Positions 33,703 through 43,879 of a stretch of 64,000 nucleotides of DNA are shown here, piece by piece. The notes under the pieces are model-generated. The model worked only from the letters and a program-made list of their open reading frames with translations. It was not told the DNA's origin and made no database searches. Source of the stretch: Agrobacterium arsenijevicii (GTDB lineage: Bacteria; Pseudomonadota; Alphaproteobacteria; Rhizobiales; Rhizobiaceae); the NCBI GenBank assembly GCA_000949895.1, contig JWIT01000006.1, positions 62,001 to 126,000 of the forward strand, in the 5' to 3' direction. Made by a program: the position numbers and the translations under genes. Numbering within the stretch: the first letter of the stretch is position 1; each line of letters begins with the position of its first letter.

Positions 33703-34722
33703 GTGACCCCGCTCCAGAATTTGGCCCTGCCCGAAAAGATGCGCTTCATCGACCTTCCCTCCCATGGTGGCCCGGAAGTGATGCAGCTTTCGCAAGCGCC
33801 TTTGCCGACCCCCGCCAAAGGCGAGATTCTCGTGAGGGTCGAGGCGGCGGGCGTCAATCGCCCCGATGTCGCGCAGAGGCAGGGCATCTATCCGCCACCG
33901 AAGGACGCAAGCCCGATCCTCGGCCTCGAAATCGCCGGAGAAGTGGTTGCGCTGGGTGAAGGCGTCAGCGAATTCAAGCCGGGCGACAAGGTCTGTGCAC
34001 TCGCCAATGGCGGCGGTTACGCCGAATATTGCACCGTGCCGGCCGGGCAGGCCCTGCCCTTCCCCAAGGGCTACGACGCCGTCAAGGCCGCCGCGTTACC
34101 GGAAACCTTCTTCACCGTCTGGGCCAACCTCTTCCAGATGGCGGGCCTGACCGAAGGCGAAAGCGTGCTTATCCACGGCGGCACAAGCGGCATCGGTACG
34201 ACGGCCATCCAGCTTGCAAAGGCTTTTGGCGCTGACGTCTACGCCACGGCGGGCTCTGCGGAAAAATGCGAGGCCTGCGTCAAGCTCGGCGCCAAACGTG
34301 CCATCAACTATCGCGACGAGGACTTCACAGCCGTCATCAAGGCCGAGACCGATGGCAAGGGCGTCGATGTCATTCTCGACATGATCGGCGCTGCCTATTT
34401 CGAAAAGAACATTGCCGCCCTCGCCAAGGATGGCTGCCTGTCCATCATCGCCTTTCTGGGCGGTGCGGTTGCCGACAAGGTCAACCTCGCGCCGATCATG
34501 GTCAAACGCCTCACCGTCACCGGCTCCACCATGCGCCCCCGCACCGCCGACGAGAAACGCGCCATCCGCGACGACCTCATCGAGCAGGTCTGGCCGCTGA
34601 TTGAAAGTGGCCAAGTGGCGCCTGTTATCAACAGGGTCTTCATCCTGGACGAGGTCGTGGAGGCTCACCGGCTGATGGAAAGCAGCAATCACATCGGCAA
34701 GATCGTGATGCGGGTGTCCTAA
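33703..34722 (+). CDS. NAD(P)H quinone oxidoreductase (PIG3/QOR family)
   Basis: 339 aa from GTG 33703 (GAGGAATTGCCC upstream); ATG 33676 is the alternative. Zinc-less medium-chain reductase: [49 protein letters not shown] (NADPH-binding loop) and [10 protein letters not shown]. The PIG3/quinone-reductase subfamily reduces quinones or enones with NADPH. A possible role is detoxification of quinones; substrate not established. It stands alone between a hairpin and the 34.8-kb sORF unit. Confidence 0.9.
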   Translation: MTPLQNLALPEKMRFIDLPSHGGPEVMQLSQAPLPTPAKGEILVRVEAAGVNRPDVAQRQGIYPPPKDASPILGLEIAGEVVALGEGVSEFKPGDKVCALANGGGYAEYCTVPAGQALPFPKGYDAVKAAALPETFFTVWANLFQMAGLTEGESVLIHGGTSGIGTTAIQLAKAFGADVYATAGSAEKCEACVKLGAKRAINYRDEDFTAVIKAETDGKGVDVILDMIGAAYFEKNIAALAKDGCLSIIAFLGGAVADKVNLAPIMVKRLTVTGSTMRPRTADEKRAIRDDLIEQVWPLIESGQVAPVINRVFILDEVVEAHRLMESSNHIGKIVMRVS

Positions 34723-34781
34723 TCACACCTCTTGCATTAATGGCGAATCGTACTACCTTCTAGTTATGTTCAACGTATCGG

Positions 34782-34794
34782 AAGGAGGTGATCC
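34782..34794 (+). promoter_or_regulatory. 13-nt maximal Shine-Dalgarno (sORF)
   Basis: AAGGAGGTGATCC is fully complementary to the 16S rRNA 3' end (13 nt), far longer than the 4-7 nt seen elsewhere in this window. It ends one base before the ATG triplet region (ATG at 34796; core GGAGG spacing 7 nt). Confidence 0.8.
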
Positions 34795-34795
34795 A

Positions 34796-34870
34796 ATGTC
34801 TAATGAGATTTCGGTCTCTGGTGCAGGCAATGGAAAGGGTAGGTTTTCGACGGGGCAGCCCTCGGCGTAA
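34796..34870 (+). CDS. 24-aa small protein with extended Shine-Dalgarno
   Basis: ATG 34796, stop TAA 34868-34870. The peptide begins MSNEISVSG and is Gly/Ser rich and hydrophilic, without a membrane helix; no known domain. The ribosome-binding site is a 13-nt complement to 16S rRNA. A Rho-independent terminator follows at 34935-34959. The mRNA would be roughly 200 nt, so it could be a dual RNA/peptide. I do not recognise it; the remaining features of the 34.7-35.26 kb gap are repeats. Confidence 0.6.
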   Translation: MSNEISVSGAGNGKGRFSTGQPSA

Positions 34871-34934
34871 AAACCTCTTGCCTTCGGAACGTTGAGAAAC
34901 AGTCCCGGGTCTGTAAACAGGACCAAGCTCATGG

Positions 34935-34959
34935 AAGGGTCGCCTCTGGCGACCCTTTT
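34935..34959 (+). terminator. Intrinsic terminator of the sORF unit
   Basis: AAGGGTCGCC (34935-34944), TCT loop, GGCGACCCTT (34948-34957) then TT: an uninterrupted 10-bp stem and T-run. Confirms an independent short transcript. Confidence 0.85.
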
Positions 34960-35058
34960 CCGTTTGTGGGTTCAGCGGCCCAGTATTAAAATCTGGGTAT
35001 CGATTGAGAACGGCACCGCGAGTTCAACGCTTGATTCCGCCCGTGACACTCTCCTTCC

Positions 35059-35083
35059 GTCATGCCGGGCTTGACCCGGCATC
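35059..35083. repeat. GTCAT palindrome family B, copy
   Basis: GTCATGCCGGGCTTGACCCGGCATC: hairpin GATGCCGGG/CCCGGCATC type. Similar in layout to 22164-22192. Confidence 0.75.
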
Positions 35084-35144
35084 CAGCCAGCCCAAGTCCT
35101 TGGGCTGAAGGGTGTCTTTCCGCTACGCAGACGCGTGTCGGTTG

Positions 35145-35170
35145 GATTCCGGCTCGAGGCCGGAATGACG
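35145..35170. repeat. GTCAT palindrome family B, inverted copy
   Basis: GGATTCCGGCTCGAGGCCGGAATGAC, opposite in orientation to 35059-35083 and about 60 bp away, giving an inverted pair in the gap before cysA. Confidence 0.7.
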
Positions 35171-35257
35171 GGGGTGTTAGTCGCCGGATCAGTCACTCTT
35201 CGCGTCGCATATCATCACGCGCGCGCGTCAGGTGGCACTCCACCCGTGATCCTCTCC

Positions 35258-36298
35258 CTACTTCTTGCCGAACACCTTCCACCGCGTCGGGCGAAAGCGC
35301 AGCTCGGCTCCCACTGCCACGGCGGCGTTCAGCGGCACTTCGATCTCGAGGTGATAGGGTTCATGGCCGTTATTGGCGATGTCGATTTCGGCGATGCGGG
35401 TGCCGGCAAGGCGGCGACAGGTGGTGACCTTACCGTAAAGCGCGTTTTTCTCGTCGGTCAGCACCACATCTTCCGGACGGAAGAAAAGCTCGCCTTCGCC
35501 CGAGCCGGTTTCGGAGACACCGATACTTTCGCCCTGAAACACCACCTGGCCGTCGCGAATCGTCACCGGCAGGCTGGAGGATTCGCCGATGAAGGAGAAA
35601 ACGAAGGGAGAATTGGGCGTGTCGTAGACATCATCCGCCGTGCCGACCTGCTCGATCTTGCCCTGGCTCATGACGACGACGCGGTCGGCCAGTTCCAGCG
35701 CCTCTTCCTGATCGTGGGTGACGAAGACGGTTGTGTGGCCGGTGCGGTCATGGAATTCGCGCAGCCAGCGACGCAGCTCCTTGCGGACCTTGGCGTCGAG
35801 CGCGCCAAAGGGTTCATCGAGAAGCAGGACCTTCGGCTCGATAGCGACCGCGCGGGCAAGCGCCACACGCTGACGCTGGCCACCGGAAAGCTGTGTGGGG
35901 TAGCGTTTTTCGAGACCGGAGAGATGCACCATGTCGAGAAGTTCGGACACCCGCCTGCGGATTTCAGCCTTTGGCGGACGCTTGGCGGAGGGACGCACCT
36001 TCAGCCCGAAGGCAATGTTCTCCGCCACCGTCATGTGGCGGAACAGTGCGTAATGCTGAAAAACGAAACCGACATTGCGTTCCTGCACCGTGCGGTGCGA
36101 GGCGTCCTCATCCCCGAAGAAGATGTGGCCTTTGGTCGGCTGTTCAAGGCCCGCGATGAGGCGCAGCAGTGTCGTCTTGCCGGAACCGGAGGGACCGAGC
36201 AGCGCGATCAGCTCACCGGAACGAATGTCGAGCGACACGTCGTTCAGCGCGGGAAAGCGATCGAACTGCTTGGTGATGCCGGAAACTTTCACTTCCAT
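35258..36298 (-). CDS. cysA: Sulfate/thiosulfate ABC transporter ATPase CysA
   Basis: 346 aa from ATG 36298 (the upstream Met at 36313 is less likely). Walker [11 protein letters not shown]-loop, signature [14 protein letters not shown], Walker [13 protein letters not shown] and a switch His in FVTHDQEE; a C-terminal TOBE-like domain of about 100 aa follows. It powers sulfate or thiosulfate import with CysT and CysW. Last gene of sbp-cysT-cysW-cysA on the minus strand. Confidence 0.95.
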   Translation of the reverse strand: MEVKVSGITKQFDRFPALNDVSLDIRSGELIALLGPSGSGKTTLLRLIAGLEQPTKGHIFFGDEDASHRTVQERNVGFVFQHYALFRHMTVAENIAFGLKVRPSAKRPPKAEIRRRVSELLDMVHLSGLEKRYPTQLSGGQRQRVALARAVAIEPKVLLLDEPFGALDAKVRKELRRWLREFHDRTGHTTVFVTHDQEEALELADRVVVMSQGKIEQVGTADDVYDTPNSPFVFSFIGESSSLPVTIRDGQVVFQGESIGVSETGSGEGELFFRPEDVVLTDEKNALYGKVTTCRRLAGTRIAEIDIANNGHEPYHLEIEVPLNAAVAVGAELRFRPTRWKVFGKK

Positions 36299-36309
36299 GA
36301 ATATGCCTT

Positions 36310-37179
36310 TCAATGCTTGCCGGCTGCGTTGCCCGCGCCAAAGCGTATTTCGAGAATGGTTTTGAGAACGAGCGTCACGAGCGCCAGACCCGCGAGCAGC
36401 GTCGCCACCGCAAAGGCCGCGCCAAGATTGTACTCGTTATAGAGTATCTCGACATGTAGCGGCATGGTGTTGGTCTCGCCGCGAATATGGCCTGATACCA
36501 CCGAGACGGCGCCGAACTCGCCCATGGCGCGGGCGTTGCAGAGCAGCACCCCATAGAGCAGGCCCCATTTGATATTGGGCAGCGTGACGTACCAGAAGGT
36601 CTGCCAGCCGGTTGCGCCAAGCGAGATCGCCGCCTCCTCGTCGCCATTACCCTGCTCCTGCATCAGGGGGATCAGTTCACGCGCGACGAAGGGAAAGGTC
36701 ACGAAGATGGTGGCGAGCACGATGCCCGGAACGGCGAACAGGATTTCGATGCCGTAACCCTTCAGCCACGGCCCGAGCACGCTATGCGCGGAAAACAGGA
36801 TGACATAGACCAGACCGGAAATAACCGGCGAGATCGAGAACGGCAGGTCGATCAGCGTTATCAGGAACGCCTTGCCCTTGAACTCGAATTTCGCGATCGC
36901 CCAGGCGGCCGCGACACCGAAGATAAGGTTGAGCGGCACCGAAATGGCGGCGACAAGCAGCGTCAGGCGGATTGCGGAGAGCGCATCCGGCTCGACAATC
37001 GCCTGCCAGAAGGCGTCCGCGCCCTTCCGGAAAGCTTCGAAGAATACCGATATCAGCGGCAGCACGAGGAAGGCGGCAAGGAAAAGGAAAGCGATGGCGA
37101 GCAGCGCCAGCCGGGCGGGCAGGCTCTCGCTGGCGGGATCGCGGAACGGCCGGGATGAGGTGCGGGAAGCGTCAGACAT
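36310..37179 (-). CDS. cysW: Sulfate ABC transporter permease CysW
   Basis: 289 aa with six or so membrane segments and the permease EAA-type loop ([22 protein letters not shown]). Overlaps cysT by 8 bp and ends 11 bp before cysA, so translation is coupled. Forms the CysT/CysW channel for sulfate. Confidence 0.95.
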   Translation of the reverse strand: MSDASRTSSRPFRDPASESLPARLALLAIAFLFLAAFLVLPLISVFFEAFRKGADAFWQAIVEPDALSAIRLTLLVAAISVPLNLIFGVAAAWAIAKFEFKGKAFLITLIDLPFSISPVISGLVYVILFSAHSVLGPWLKGYGIEILFAVPGIVLATIFVTFPFVARELIPLMQEQGNGDEEAAISLGATGWQTFWYVTLPNIKWGLLYGVLLCNARAMGEFGAVSVVSGHIRGETNTMPLHVEILYNEYNLGAAFAVATLLAGLALVTLVLKTILEIRFGAGNAAGKH

Positions 37180-38029
37180 AACCGTACCTCTTGCGGCTCC
37201 AGGCCTGAATGAGATTGATGAGGAACAGCATGGCGAAGGAGATGATCAGCATGATGGTGGCGATGGCGGTCGCGCCCGCATAGTTGAACTCCTCCAGCCG
37301 GATGACGATGAGCAGCGGCGCGATTTCCGAGACGTAAGGAATATTGCCGGCGATGAAGATGACCGAGCCATATTCTCCGACACCGCGGGCAAAGGCGAGC
37401 GCGAAGCCGGTCAATATTGCCGGCGTCAGGCTTGGCAGCAGCACCCGGGTGATGGTCTGGAAACGGTTGGCGCCAAGCGTTGCCGCCACCTCCTCCACCT
37501 GCCGGTCAATTTCCTCCATGACCGGCTGCACGGTGCGGACCACGAATGGCAGGCCGATGAAGATCAGCGCAATGACGATACCGGTCGGGGTAAACGCGAT
37601 CTTGATACCGAAGGGTTCGAACAGCGAACCGACCCAGCCGCGATTGGCATAAAGCGTGGTGAGCGCGATACCGGCAACCGCCGTCGGCAGGGCAAAGGGC
37701 AAATCCACGATGGCATCAACGAACCGGCGGCCGGGAAAACGGTAACGCGTCAGAACCCAGGCAACGATGACGCCGAAAAACGCATTCACCAGCGCGGCGA
37801 TAAAGGCCGTACCGAAACTGACGCGCAGCGCGTTCAGCGTGCGGCTGTCGGTGGCAATCGTAATAAAATCTGCAAAACCAAGTTTCGCCGTGGACCAGAC
37901 AAGGCCGCCGAGCGGAATAAGAATGATGAGAAACAGATAGGTTACCGTGTAACCGAACGTCAGGCCGAAGCCCGGAATTACGCTCGACTGCCGCCACTTC
38001 CACCTGTTTCCGGATGTATTATTGCTCAT
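37172..38029 (-). CDS. cysT: Sulfate ABC transporter permease CysT
   Basis: 285 aa from ATG 38029. Hydrophobic with the permease loop [21 protein letters not shown]. An upstream in-frame extension reaches 38182 but runs through the repeat at 38057-38100, so the ATG 38029 start is preferred. Second gene of the transport operon. Confidence 0.94.
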   Translation of the reverse strand: MSNNTSGNRWKWRQSSVIPGFGLTFGYTVTYLFLIILIPLGGLVWSTAKLGFADFITIATDSRTLNALRVSFGTAFIAALVNAFFGVIVAWVLTRYRFPGRRFVDAIVDLPFALPTAVAGIALTTLYANRGWVGSLFEPFGIKIAFTPTGIVIALIFIGLPFVVRTVQPVMEEIDRQVEEVAATLGANRFQTITRVLLPSLTPAILTGFALAFARGVGEYGSVIFIAGNIPYVSEIAPLLIVIRLEEFNYAGATAIATIMLIISFAMLFLINLIQAWSRKRYGYV

Positions 38030-38056
38030 CAAGGCTCCGGATAATCTTTGTTTGGC

Positions 38057-38100
38057 GCATTTCCTGACAGAAAACCGGGATCCACTTTTCCTGGAAATGC
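38057..38100. repeat. Dispersed rhizobial palindromic element, copy 3
   Basis: GCATTTCCTGACAGAAAACC ... TTTTCCTGGAAATGC, preceded by TTTGTTTGG. It lies in the intercistronic gap between sbp and cysT, so it would be transcribed as a hairpin and could set the stoichiometry of binding protein to permease. Confidence 0.72.
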
Positions 38101-38225
38101 TCTCTGGGAGCCGGTGTTCCCCGGCCTTGTTATAAAGGATCGACCGGCACGGTGTCCGGTCGATCGAGTTGCTGTTTTTCAACGTCCCTTGCGGGCGGGC
38201 TATTTCTCGTCAGCCCATCATCCGC

Positions 38226-39251
38226 TTACTTGGCGGGCTTGTAAATCTGGTCGAAGATGCCGCCGTCACCGAAATGCTCGGGCTGCGCCTTGGCCCAGCC
38301 ACCGAAGATCGGATCGTCGATGGTGACGAGCTTGATCTCAGGCAGTTGCTTCAGCAGATCCTTGGAGACGACCGCAGGGTTCGACGGGCGATAGAAGTGC
38401 TTGGCCGCAATATTCTGGCCTTCGTCGGAATAGAGATATTGCAGATAGGCCTCGGCTACCTTGCGGGTGCCCTTGGCATCGACGTTGGCGTCAACCACGG
38501 CGACCGGCGGTTCGGCAAGGATCGAGATCGGCGGCACGACGATATCGAAGGCATCCGCACCGAATTCCTGACCTGCGAGATAGGCCTCGTTTTCCCAGGC
38601 CAGCAGCACGTCGCCGATCTGGCGCTGCGCGAAGGTCACCGTGGAGCCGCGGGCGCCGGTGTCGAGAACCGGGGCGCGCTTATAGAGCTCGCCGACATAG
38701 GCCTTGATCTTGTCTTGATCGCCCTTGAACTCTTCATTCGCCCAGGCCCAGGCGGCGAGATAATTCCAGCGCGCCCCGCCAGATGTCTTGGGGTTCGGCG
38801 TGACGATCTGGATGTCGCCCTTCACCAGATCACCCCAGTTATGGATGCCCTTCGGGTTGCCCTTGCGGACAAGAAACACGATGGTGGAGGTGTAAGGCGA
38901 GGAATTGTGCGGCAGGCGGCCGCGCCAGTCCTTGTTGATCTTGCCGGAATTCTGAACGATGGCATCGATGTCGCTCTGCAGCGCCAGCGTCACCACATCG
39001 GCTTCCAGACCGTCGATGACCGAGCGCGCCTGCTTGCCGGAACCGCCATGCGACTGCTGGATCGTGACGTCTTCACCGGTATCGGCCTTCCACTTCTTGG
39101 CGAAGGCTTCGTTGAAATCCTTGTAGAGTTCGCGGGTGGGATCATAGGACACGTTGAGCAGCTTGGTTTGCGCTACAGCCGAACCAACACCCCCAAGAGC
39201 CAAAGAAAGGCCGAGAGCAACAACGCTCAAACCGGACAGAAGCTTAGACAT
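38226..39251 (-). CDS. sbp: Periplasmic sulfate-binding protein
   Basis: 341 aa from ATG 39251 (CAGGAGGGAATACCG upstream). Cleavable signal [25 protein letters not shown], then the family start [18 protein letters not shown] and signature regions such as [12 protein letters not shown] and [14 protein letters not shown]. Binds sulfate in the periplasm for CysTWA. First gene of the operon with a perfect dyad upstream (39280-39302). Sbp versus CysP (thiosulfate) is not separable from sequence alone. Confidence 0.94.
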   Translation of the reverse strand: MSKLLSGLSVVALGLSLALGGVGSAVAQTKLLNVSYDPTRELYKDFNEAFAKKWKADTGEDVTIQQSHGGSGKQARSVIDGLEADVVTLALQSDIDAIVQNSGKINKDWRGRLPHNSSPYTSTIVFLVRKGNPKGIHNWGDLVKGDIQIVTPNPKTSGGARWNYLAAWAWANEEFKGDQDKIKAYVGELYKRAPVLDTGARGSTVTFAQRQIGDVLLAWENEAYLAGQEFGADAFDIVVPPISILAEPPVAVVDANVDAKGTRKVAEAYLQYLYSDEGQNIAAKHFYRPSNPAVVSKDLLKQLPEIKLVTIDDPIFGGWAKAQPEHFGDGGIFDQIYKPAK

Positions 39252-39279
39252 CGGTATTCCCTCCTGATGAATATGGCTT

Positions 39280-39302
39280 AACTCTACTGGACCGGTAGAG
39301 TT
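39280..39302. promoter_or_regulatory. Perfect 8-bp dyad upstream of sbp (candidate sulfur operator)
   Basis: AACTCTAC-N7-GTAGAGTT (39280-39287 / 39295-39302) 29 bp upstream of the sbp start. Its 23-bp span is in the range of Rrf2 regulator sites, and an Rrf2 gene is next door; the pairing is inferred. Confidence 0.6.
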
Positions 39303-39496
39303 GGTCAATGAGGCCGAATACGATCGAAAAAGTGTTTCCCGAGAGCGTTTCCCCGGGCAACAAATACAGCGCACCATAAGCTAATCACGCAACAAGCGTC
39401 GTGTAAAACTTTGCTGAATGCAAAACCGTTTCACATTTTTGACGATTTTTTGCGCCCGAGACGAAAAATATTACGGCCTTTTAGACGATTTTTTCG

Positions 39497-39937
39497 TCAG
39501 GCCGTCAAAAGCTCGGGCACTTCCACACCGGCAACGGCATCCGCGACGGTGGTGTTGAAAAGGATATTGCGGGTAGCATCGGCCACGCGGGCGAAGACGT
39601 GTCGTATCTCGCACTGCTTCTCGCCATCGCAATCCTCGCAGCGGCGATAGGCAGTCTGCGACAGGCAGGGCAAGGGGGCAAGCGGCCCGTCGATCAGGCG
39701 CAGCACCTCGCCGAAGGTGATGTCCGAGGCCGGCCGTGCCAAGAGATAACCACCCTGCTTGCCACGTCTGCTTTCGACGATGCGTTCCTTCTTCATTTCG
39801 AGAAGGATCTGTTCCAGGAATTTTTTCGGAATGGCCTGTTCGCGGGCAATATCGGAAATTTGCACAGGACAGCCGCCGTCGGCCTTTGCCAGCGAAAGAA
39901 GCGCCCTCAGCGCATATTTTGCCTTCTGCGAAATCAT
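39497..39937 (-). CDS. Rrf2 family transcriptional regulator (probable sulfur control)
   Basis: 146 aa from ATG 39937. Rrf2 winged helix: MISQKAKYALRALLSLA, QISDIAREQAIPKKFLEQILLEMKKERIVESRRGKQGG. A C-terminal cluster of four cysteines (CLSQ...CEDC....C, about residues 95-115) could hold an Fe-S cluster or sense thiols, as in CymR/IscR/RirA relatives. Positioned between the sulfate transport operon and the cysHDN genes, so a role in cysteine/sulfate regulation is likely but inferred. Confidence 0.88.
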   Translation of the reverse strand: MISQKAKYALRALLSLAKADGGCPVQISDIAREQAIPKKFLEQILLEMKKERIVESRRGKQGGYLLARPASDITFGEVLRLIDGPLAPLPCLSQTAYRRCEDCDGEKQCEIRHVFARVADATRNILFNTTVADAVAGVEVPELLTA

Positions 39938-40141
39938 CGTAAAACCAGTAGACCACAAGCCCGGAAACCCGGCAATTCCGGCTTAGCGCAGAAGTTGTCA
40001 CAATTCAAATCCAAGCTGCAAAGAAGGTGAACGGGCATCTTTTGCTCATACAAAGCGCGCGTGAGGCATTTTTGCTCTCAAGTGCAGCGCACAAAGACTG
40101 TCATTTCTGTTCCAGAGGCCGGATTTCAACAATAATCGGCC

Positions 40142-40924
40142 ATGGAAATCCCGGACGTGACAATGACGATCAATTCAGCAAATGCCTCTGCCGATACCGC
40201 ATCCCTCGACGCCACGCTTGCCGGGCTCGATCTTGCGGGACGACTTTCCTTCATCGCCGGTCTCGGCGGCCGTGCGGTCTTTACCACCAGCCTCGGCATC
40301 GAAGATCAGGTCATCACCGCCGCCATCGGTACGCACCGGTTGCCAATCGATGTCGTGACGCTGGAAACCGGCCGTCTGTTCAAGGAAACCGTCGATCTCA
40401 TCGATGAAACCGAGGAACGTTTCGGCATTGAAATCCGTCGCTTCCGGCCCGAGCAGGATGACATCGACGCCTATGCCGCGAAATACGGCCTCAATGGGTT
40501 TTACGAAAGCATCGAGGCGCGTCACGCCTGCTGTCATGTCAGAAAGCTGATCCCGCTTGGCAAGGCGCTTGATGGCGCTGCCTTCTGGATCACCGGTCTC
40601 AGGCGCGGCCAGTCGGGCAACCGCGCGACGACGCCTTTCGCCGAGTTCGACGCCGAGCGTAATCTCATCAAGATCAATGCTCTGGCGGACTGGGACATCG
40701 ACCAGATCCAGGCCTATGTCGCGTCTGAAAACATTCCCGTCAATCCGTTGCATGCGCGTGGGTACCCCTCCATCGGCTGCGAGCCGTGTACACGCGCCAT
40801 CAAGCCCGGCGAGCCTGAGCGCGCCGGTCGATGGTGGTGGGAAAACGACGAGAAGCGCGAATGCGGTCTTCACGTCGCCGGTGCGGAACAGACACCCGCC
40901 GTTTCCGCCATCCCGCAACGATAA
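40142..40924 (+). CDS. cysH: APS reductase (assimilatory, Fe-S type) CysH
   Basis: 260 aa from ATG 40142 (ATG 40163 also possible). Motifs [20 protein letters not shown] and a C-terminal [17 protein letters not shown] and ECGLH hold the Cys pairs that ligate a [4Fe-4S] cluster, plus the catalytic Cys. This marks the plant/rhizobial APS-reductase class reducing adenylylsulfate to sulfite. First gene of cysH-cysD-cysN. 39938-40141 contains no other visible signal. Confidence 0.94.
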   Translation: MEIPDVTMTINSANASADTASLDATLAGLDLAGRLSFIAGLGGRAVFTTSLGIEDQVITAAIGTHRLPIDVVTLETGRLFKETVDLIDETEERFGIEIRRFRPEQDDIDAYAAKYGLNGFYESIEARHACCHVRKLIPLGKALDGAAFWITGLRRGQSGNRATTPFAEFDAERNLIKINALADWDIDQIQAYVASENIPVNPLHARGYPSIGCEPCTRAIKPGEPERAGRWWWENDEKRECGLHVAGAEQTPAVSAIPQR

Positions 40925-40952
40925 TCATTCAGTACATTTTCCGGAGTTCACA

Positions 40953-41906
40953 ATGTCCAACGCAGTCCACGAGACGGACAGCAAGAATACTGTCGCATCC
41001 AAGCCGCCGCTCGATCCCCATCTGAAGGCGCTTGAAAACGAAGCCATTCACATCTTCCGCGAAGTTGCCGCCGAATTCGACAATCCCGTGATGCTGTATT
41101 CGATCGGCAAGGATTCATCCGTGCTGCTGCACCTGGCGCGCAAGGCCTTCTTCCCCGGCCGCGTGCCCTTCCCGCTGCTGCACGTCAATACGGGCTGGAA
41201 GTTCAAGGAAATGATCGAATTCCGCGACAAGATCGTCAAGGAATATGATCTCGACCTGATCTCCTACACCAACCCGCGCGGCGAGACGGAAAACGTGACG
41301 CCCTTCTCCCACGGATCGGCGCTTTACACCGACATCATGAAGACCGAAGCGCTGCGTCAGGCGCTTGATGCCGGCCAGTTCGACGCCGCCTTCGGTGGCG
41401 CACGCCGCGACGAAGAGGCAAGCCGCGCCAAGGAGCGCATCTATTCCTTCCGCACGCCCGACCACAAATGGGACCCGCGCAACCAGCGCCCGGAACTGTG
41501 GAACATCTATAACGGCATGGTCCGCAAGGGCGAAAGCGTTCGCGCTTTCCCGCTCTCCAACTGGACCGAAGTCGATATCTGGCGTTACATCGAGGCGGAA
41601 AACATTCCGCTGGTGCCGCTCTATTACGCTGCCGAGCGTCCTTACATCGAGCGCGACGGCATGATGATCCTGGCCGAGGATGAGCGCCTTGAATTGCTGC
41701 CCGGCGAAGAGGTTCAGCACGGCTCGATCCGCTTCCGCACACTCGGTTGCTTCCCGCTGACCGGCGCGATCCGTTCCGAAGCGGCGACGCTTCAGGAGGT
41801 CATTGCTGAGCTGGAAATCGCCACCGTTTCCGAACGTCAGGGCCGCGCGATTGACCGCGACCAGTCCGGCTCGATGGAGAAGAAGAAGCGCGAGGGCTAT
41901 TTCTGA
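40953..41906 (+). CDS. cysD: Sulfate adenylyltransferase small subunit CysD
   Basis: 317 aa from ATG 40953 (CGGAG upstream). PP-loop ATP-binding motif [16 protein letters not shown] and conserved [33 protein letters not shown] and [14 protein letters not shown]. It makes APS from ATP and sulfate with CysN. Stop overlaps cysN start (TGATG). Confidence 0.96.
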   Translation: MSNAVHETDSKNTVASKPPLDPHLKALENEAIHIFREVAAEFDNPVMLYSIGKDSSVLLHLARKAFFPGRVPFPLLHVNTGWKFKEMIEFRDKIVKEYDLDLISYTNPRGETENVTPFSHGSALYTDIMKTEALRQALDAGQFDAAFGGARRDEEASRAKERIYSFRTPDHKWDPRNQRPELWNIYNGMVRKGESVRAFPLSNWTEVDIWRYIEAENIPLVPLYYAAERPYIERDGMMILAEDERLELLPGEEVQHGSIRFRTLGCFPLTGAIRSEAATLQEVIAELEIATVSERQGRAIDRDQSGSMEKKKREGYF

Positions 41907-43387
41907 TGACCGCCGCTGCCACCAACAACGCCTCCACGGCCACCATTCTGCCCTTTGCCGAACATTCGAAAGCGACGCGCGACACGCGCCCGCTTCGTCT
42001 CATCACCTGCGGCAGCGTGGATGACGGCAAATCGACCCTGATCGGCCGTCTTTTGTGGGACACCAAGGCCGTAAAGGAAGATCAGGCTGCCACCCTGCAC
42101 CGTGATAGCGGCAAACAGAACGATCTCGGCCTGCCCGATTTCGCGCTGCTGCTCGACGGTCTGCAGGCCGAGCGCGAACAGGGCATCACCATTGATGTCG
42201 CCTATCGTTATTTCTCCACCGACAGGCGCGCCTTCATCGTGGCCGACACGCCCGGCCACGAGCAATATACCCGCAACATGGCGACCGGCGCTTCGACCGC
42301 CGATCTCGCCGTGCTGCTGGTCGATGCGCGCACCGGCATTCTGGAACAGACACGCCGCCACGCCACCATTGCGGCGCTGATGGGCATCCGGCAATTCGTG
42401 CTGGCCATCAACAAGATCGACCTGACGAATTACGACAAGGCCGGTTTTGAACTGATTGCCCACGAGTTCCGCGATTTCGCCTCCGATCTCGGTATCAAGC
42501 AGATCACCGCCATTCCGATGTCGGCGCTGAAGGGCGAAAACGTCGTGCTGTCAGGCAAGGCTTCCATGCCCTGGTATGAAGGCCCGACGCTGGTTGAAAC
42601 GCTGGAGCTTGCCACGGTGCGCTCGGCGCAATCGGGTGGCTTCCGCTTCCCCGTACAGCGCGTCTCGCGCCCCGGCGAAAGCTTCCGCGGCTATCAGGGC
42701 ACGGTTGCCGGCGGTTCGGTCAAGCCGGGCGACAGTGTCGTTGTCCTGCCATCCGGCATGGTCGCCAACGTCAAGCAGATCGTCACCTTCGATCTGCTGC
42801 GCAACGCTGCCGTTGCGGGTGACGCGGTCACGCTGGTTCTCGACCGTCAGGTGGACGTATCGCGCGGCGACATGATCGTCTCCATCGAGGCGCAGCCGCA
42901 GACAGGTCTTTCCTTTGACGCGCAGATCGTGGCTTTGCAGCCGGGCGGCATCGAAGCGGGCAAGCGCTACTGGCTGAAAAGCGGCAGCCGCCGCCAGCGC
43001 GTCAGCGTACAGCCAGTGAGCCAACTTAACCTGAAAGAAGGTGAATGGCAGTCGCACGAGACGTCGCTACCGATGAACGCCATCGGCAAGGTGCGGCTCT
43101 CCTTTGACGAGACGGCGATCTTCGATGCCTATGAGCAGAACCGGGCGACCGGCTCCTTCATCCTGATCGACCCCGACACCAACAACACGGTGGCGGGCGG
43201 CATGATCACCGGCAAGCGCAGCGTTGGCGCGACCGAGGAACAGGGCGACAGGGTCATCCTCTCCCTGCCCGCCGATCTCGCGGAAAAGCTGCTGGCGAGC
43301 GAGTTGCTGGCCAAGCACCGCGACGAAATCGACATCCGCCGCACCGATGGTGCTACGGCATCGCGCCTGATCGGCGATCTCGACTGA
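41906..43387 (+). CDS. cysN: Sulfate adenylyltransferase GTPase subunit CysN
   Basis: 493 aa, overlapping cysD by one base. EF-Tu-like GTPase motifs: DDGKSTLIGRLLWD (G1), DTPGHEQYTRNM (G3), INKID (G4), then beta-barrel domains. The length shows no C-terminal APS-kinase (CysC) fusion, consistent with direct APS reduction by CysH. GTP hydrolysis drives the ATP sulfurylase reaction. Confidence 0.96.
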   Translation: MTAAATNNASTATILPFAEHSKATRDTRPLRLITCGSVDDGKSTLIGRLLWDTKAVKEDQAATLHRDSGKQNDLGLPDFALLLDGLQAEREQGITIDVAYRYFSTDRRAFIVADTPGHEQYTRNMATGASTADLAVLLVDARTGILEQTRRHATIAALMGIRQFVLAINKIDLTNYDKAGFELIAHEFRDFASDLGIKQITAIPMSALKGENVVLSGKASMPWYEGPTLVETLELATVRSAQSGGFRFPVQRVSRPGESFRGYQGTVAGGSVKPGDSVVVLPSGMVANVKQIVTFDLLRNAAVAGDAVTLVLDRQVDVSRGDMIVSIEAQPQTGLSFDAQIVALQPGGIEAGKRYWLKSGSRRQRVSVQPVSQLNLKEGEWQSHETSLPMNAIGKVRLSFDETAIFDAYEQNRATGSFILIDPDTNNTVAGGMITGKRSVGATEEQGDRVILSLPADLAEKLLASELLAKHRDEIDIRRTDGATASRLIGDLD

Positions 43388-43403
43388 GAAACCCGCATAA
43401 AAC

Positions 43404-43438
43404 AAAAAAGGCGACTGCACTCTGCGGTCGCCTTTTTT
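43404..43438 (+). terminator. Intrinsic terminator after cysN
   Basis: AAAAAAGGCGAC (43404-43415) and GTCGCCTTTTTT (43427-43438), a 12-bp perfect stem with an 11-nt loop and T-run. Also serves the convergent miniprotein gene. Confidence 0.92.
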
Positions 43439-43466
43439 CGTTGTGGGGCCTGTGGTCGAATGCAGT

Positions 43467-43544
43467 TTAAAAAACAAACATATAAAGCAGAATGATCACA
43501 AAGATCGGAACGCCCATAGCCCACAGCGCAATACCCTTCAGCAT
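43467..43544 (-). CDS. 25-aa single-pass membrane miniprotein
   Basis: ATG 43544, preceded by GGAGGATAAC, stop just before 43467. The peptide starts MLKGIALWAMG and continues with one uninterrupted hydrophobic helix (VPIFVIILLYMFVF). Such tiny hydrophobic proteins are commonly conserved in Rhizobiaceae. Function unknown. Longer in-frame starts up to 43694 lack a ribosome-binding site. 43545-43879 shows no other credible gene. Confidence 0.75.
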   Translation of the reverse strand: MLKGIALWAMGVPIFVIILLYMFVF

Positions 43545-43879
43545 GTTATCCTCCATTGTTGTTGTGAATGGAGAACGGCTGAGGAAGCGTTGCGTTCCCT
43601 GCGGCTGCGCTGACAATCTCTTCATTGCAGCCGATAACGACAAACGCATCAAGTTTGCAAACGTGGGCAGGGCCGAGAAGATGGCGAGTGCCATGGTACC
43701 GTTTCACATTGGCGCTACTGCCTACGCCGTGACCCGGATCGTCCAGCCATGACCATTCATCACAGGGGAAACCCGTGGAACTGCGTTCAGGCCCGGTTAA
43801 TAGCCGACACGTCACTCTCTCAGCGATGGAACTGCGAATGCAAATGCACGTTAGAGTCCGTCATTGGGAGATGAAGATT

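Noticed and set aside
35135..36442. 435-codon plus-strand ORF opposite cysA
   Set aside because: Antisense shadow; cysA has all ABC motifs.
36872..38044. 390-codon plus-strand ORF opposite cysW/cysT
   Set aside because: Antisense of two overlapping permease genes; low-complexity charged product.
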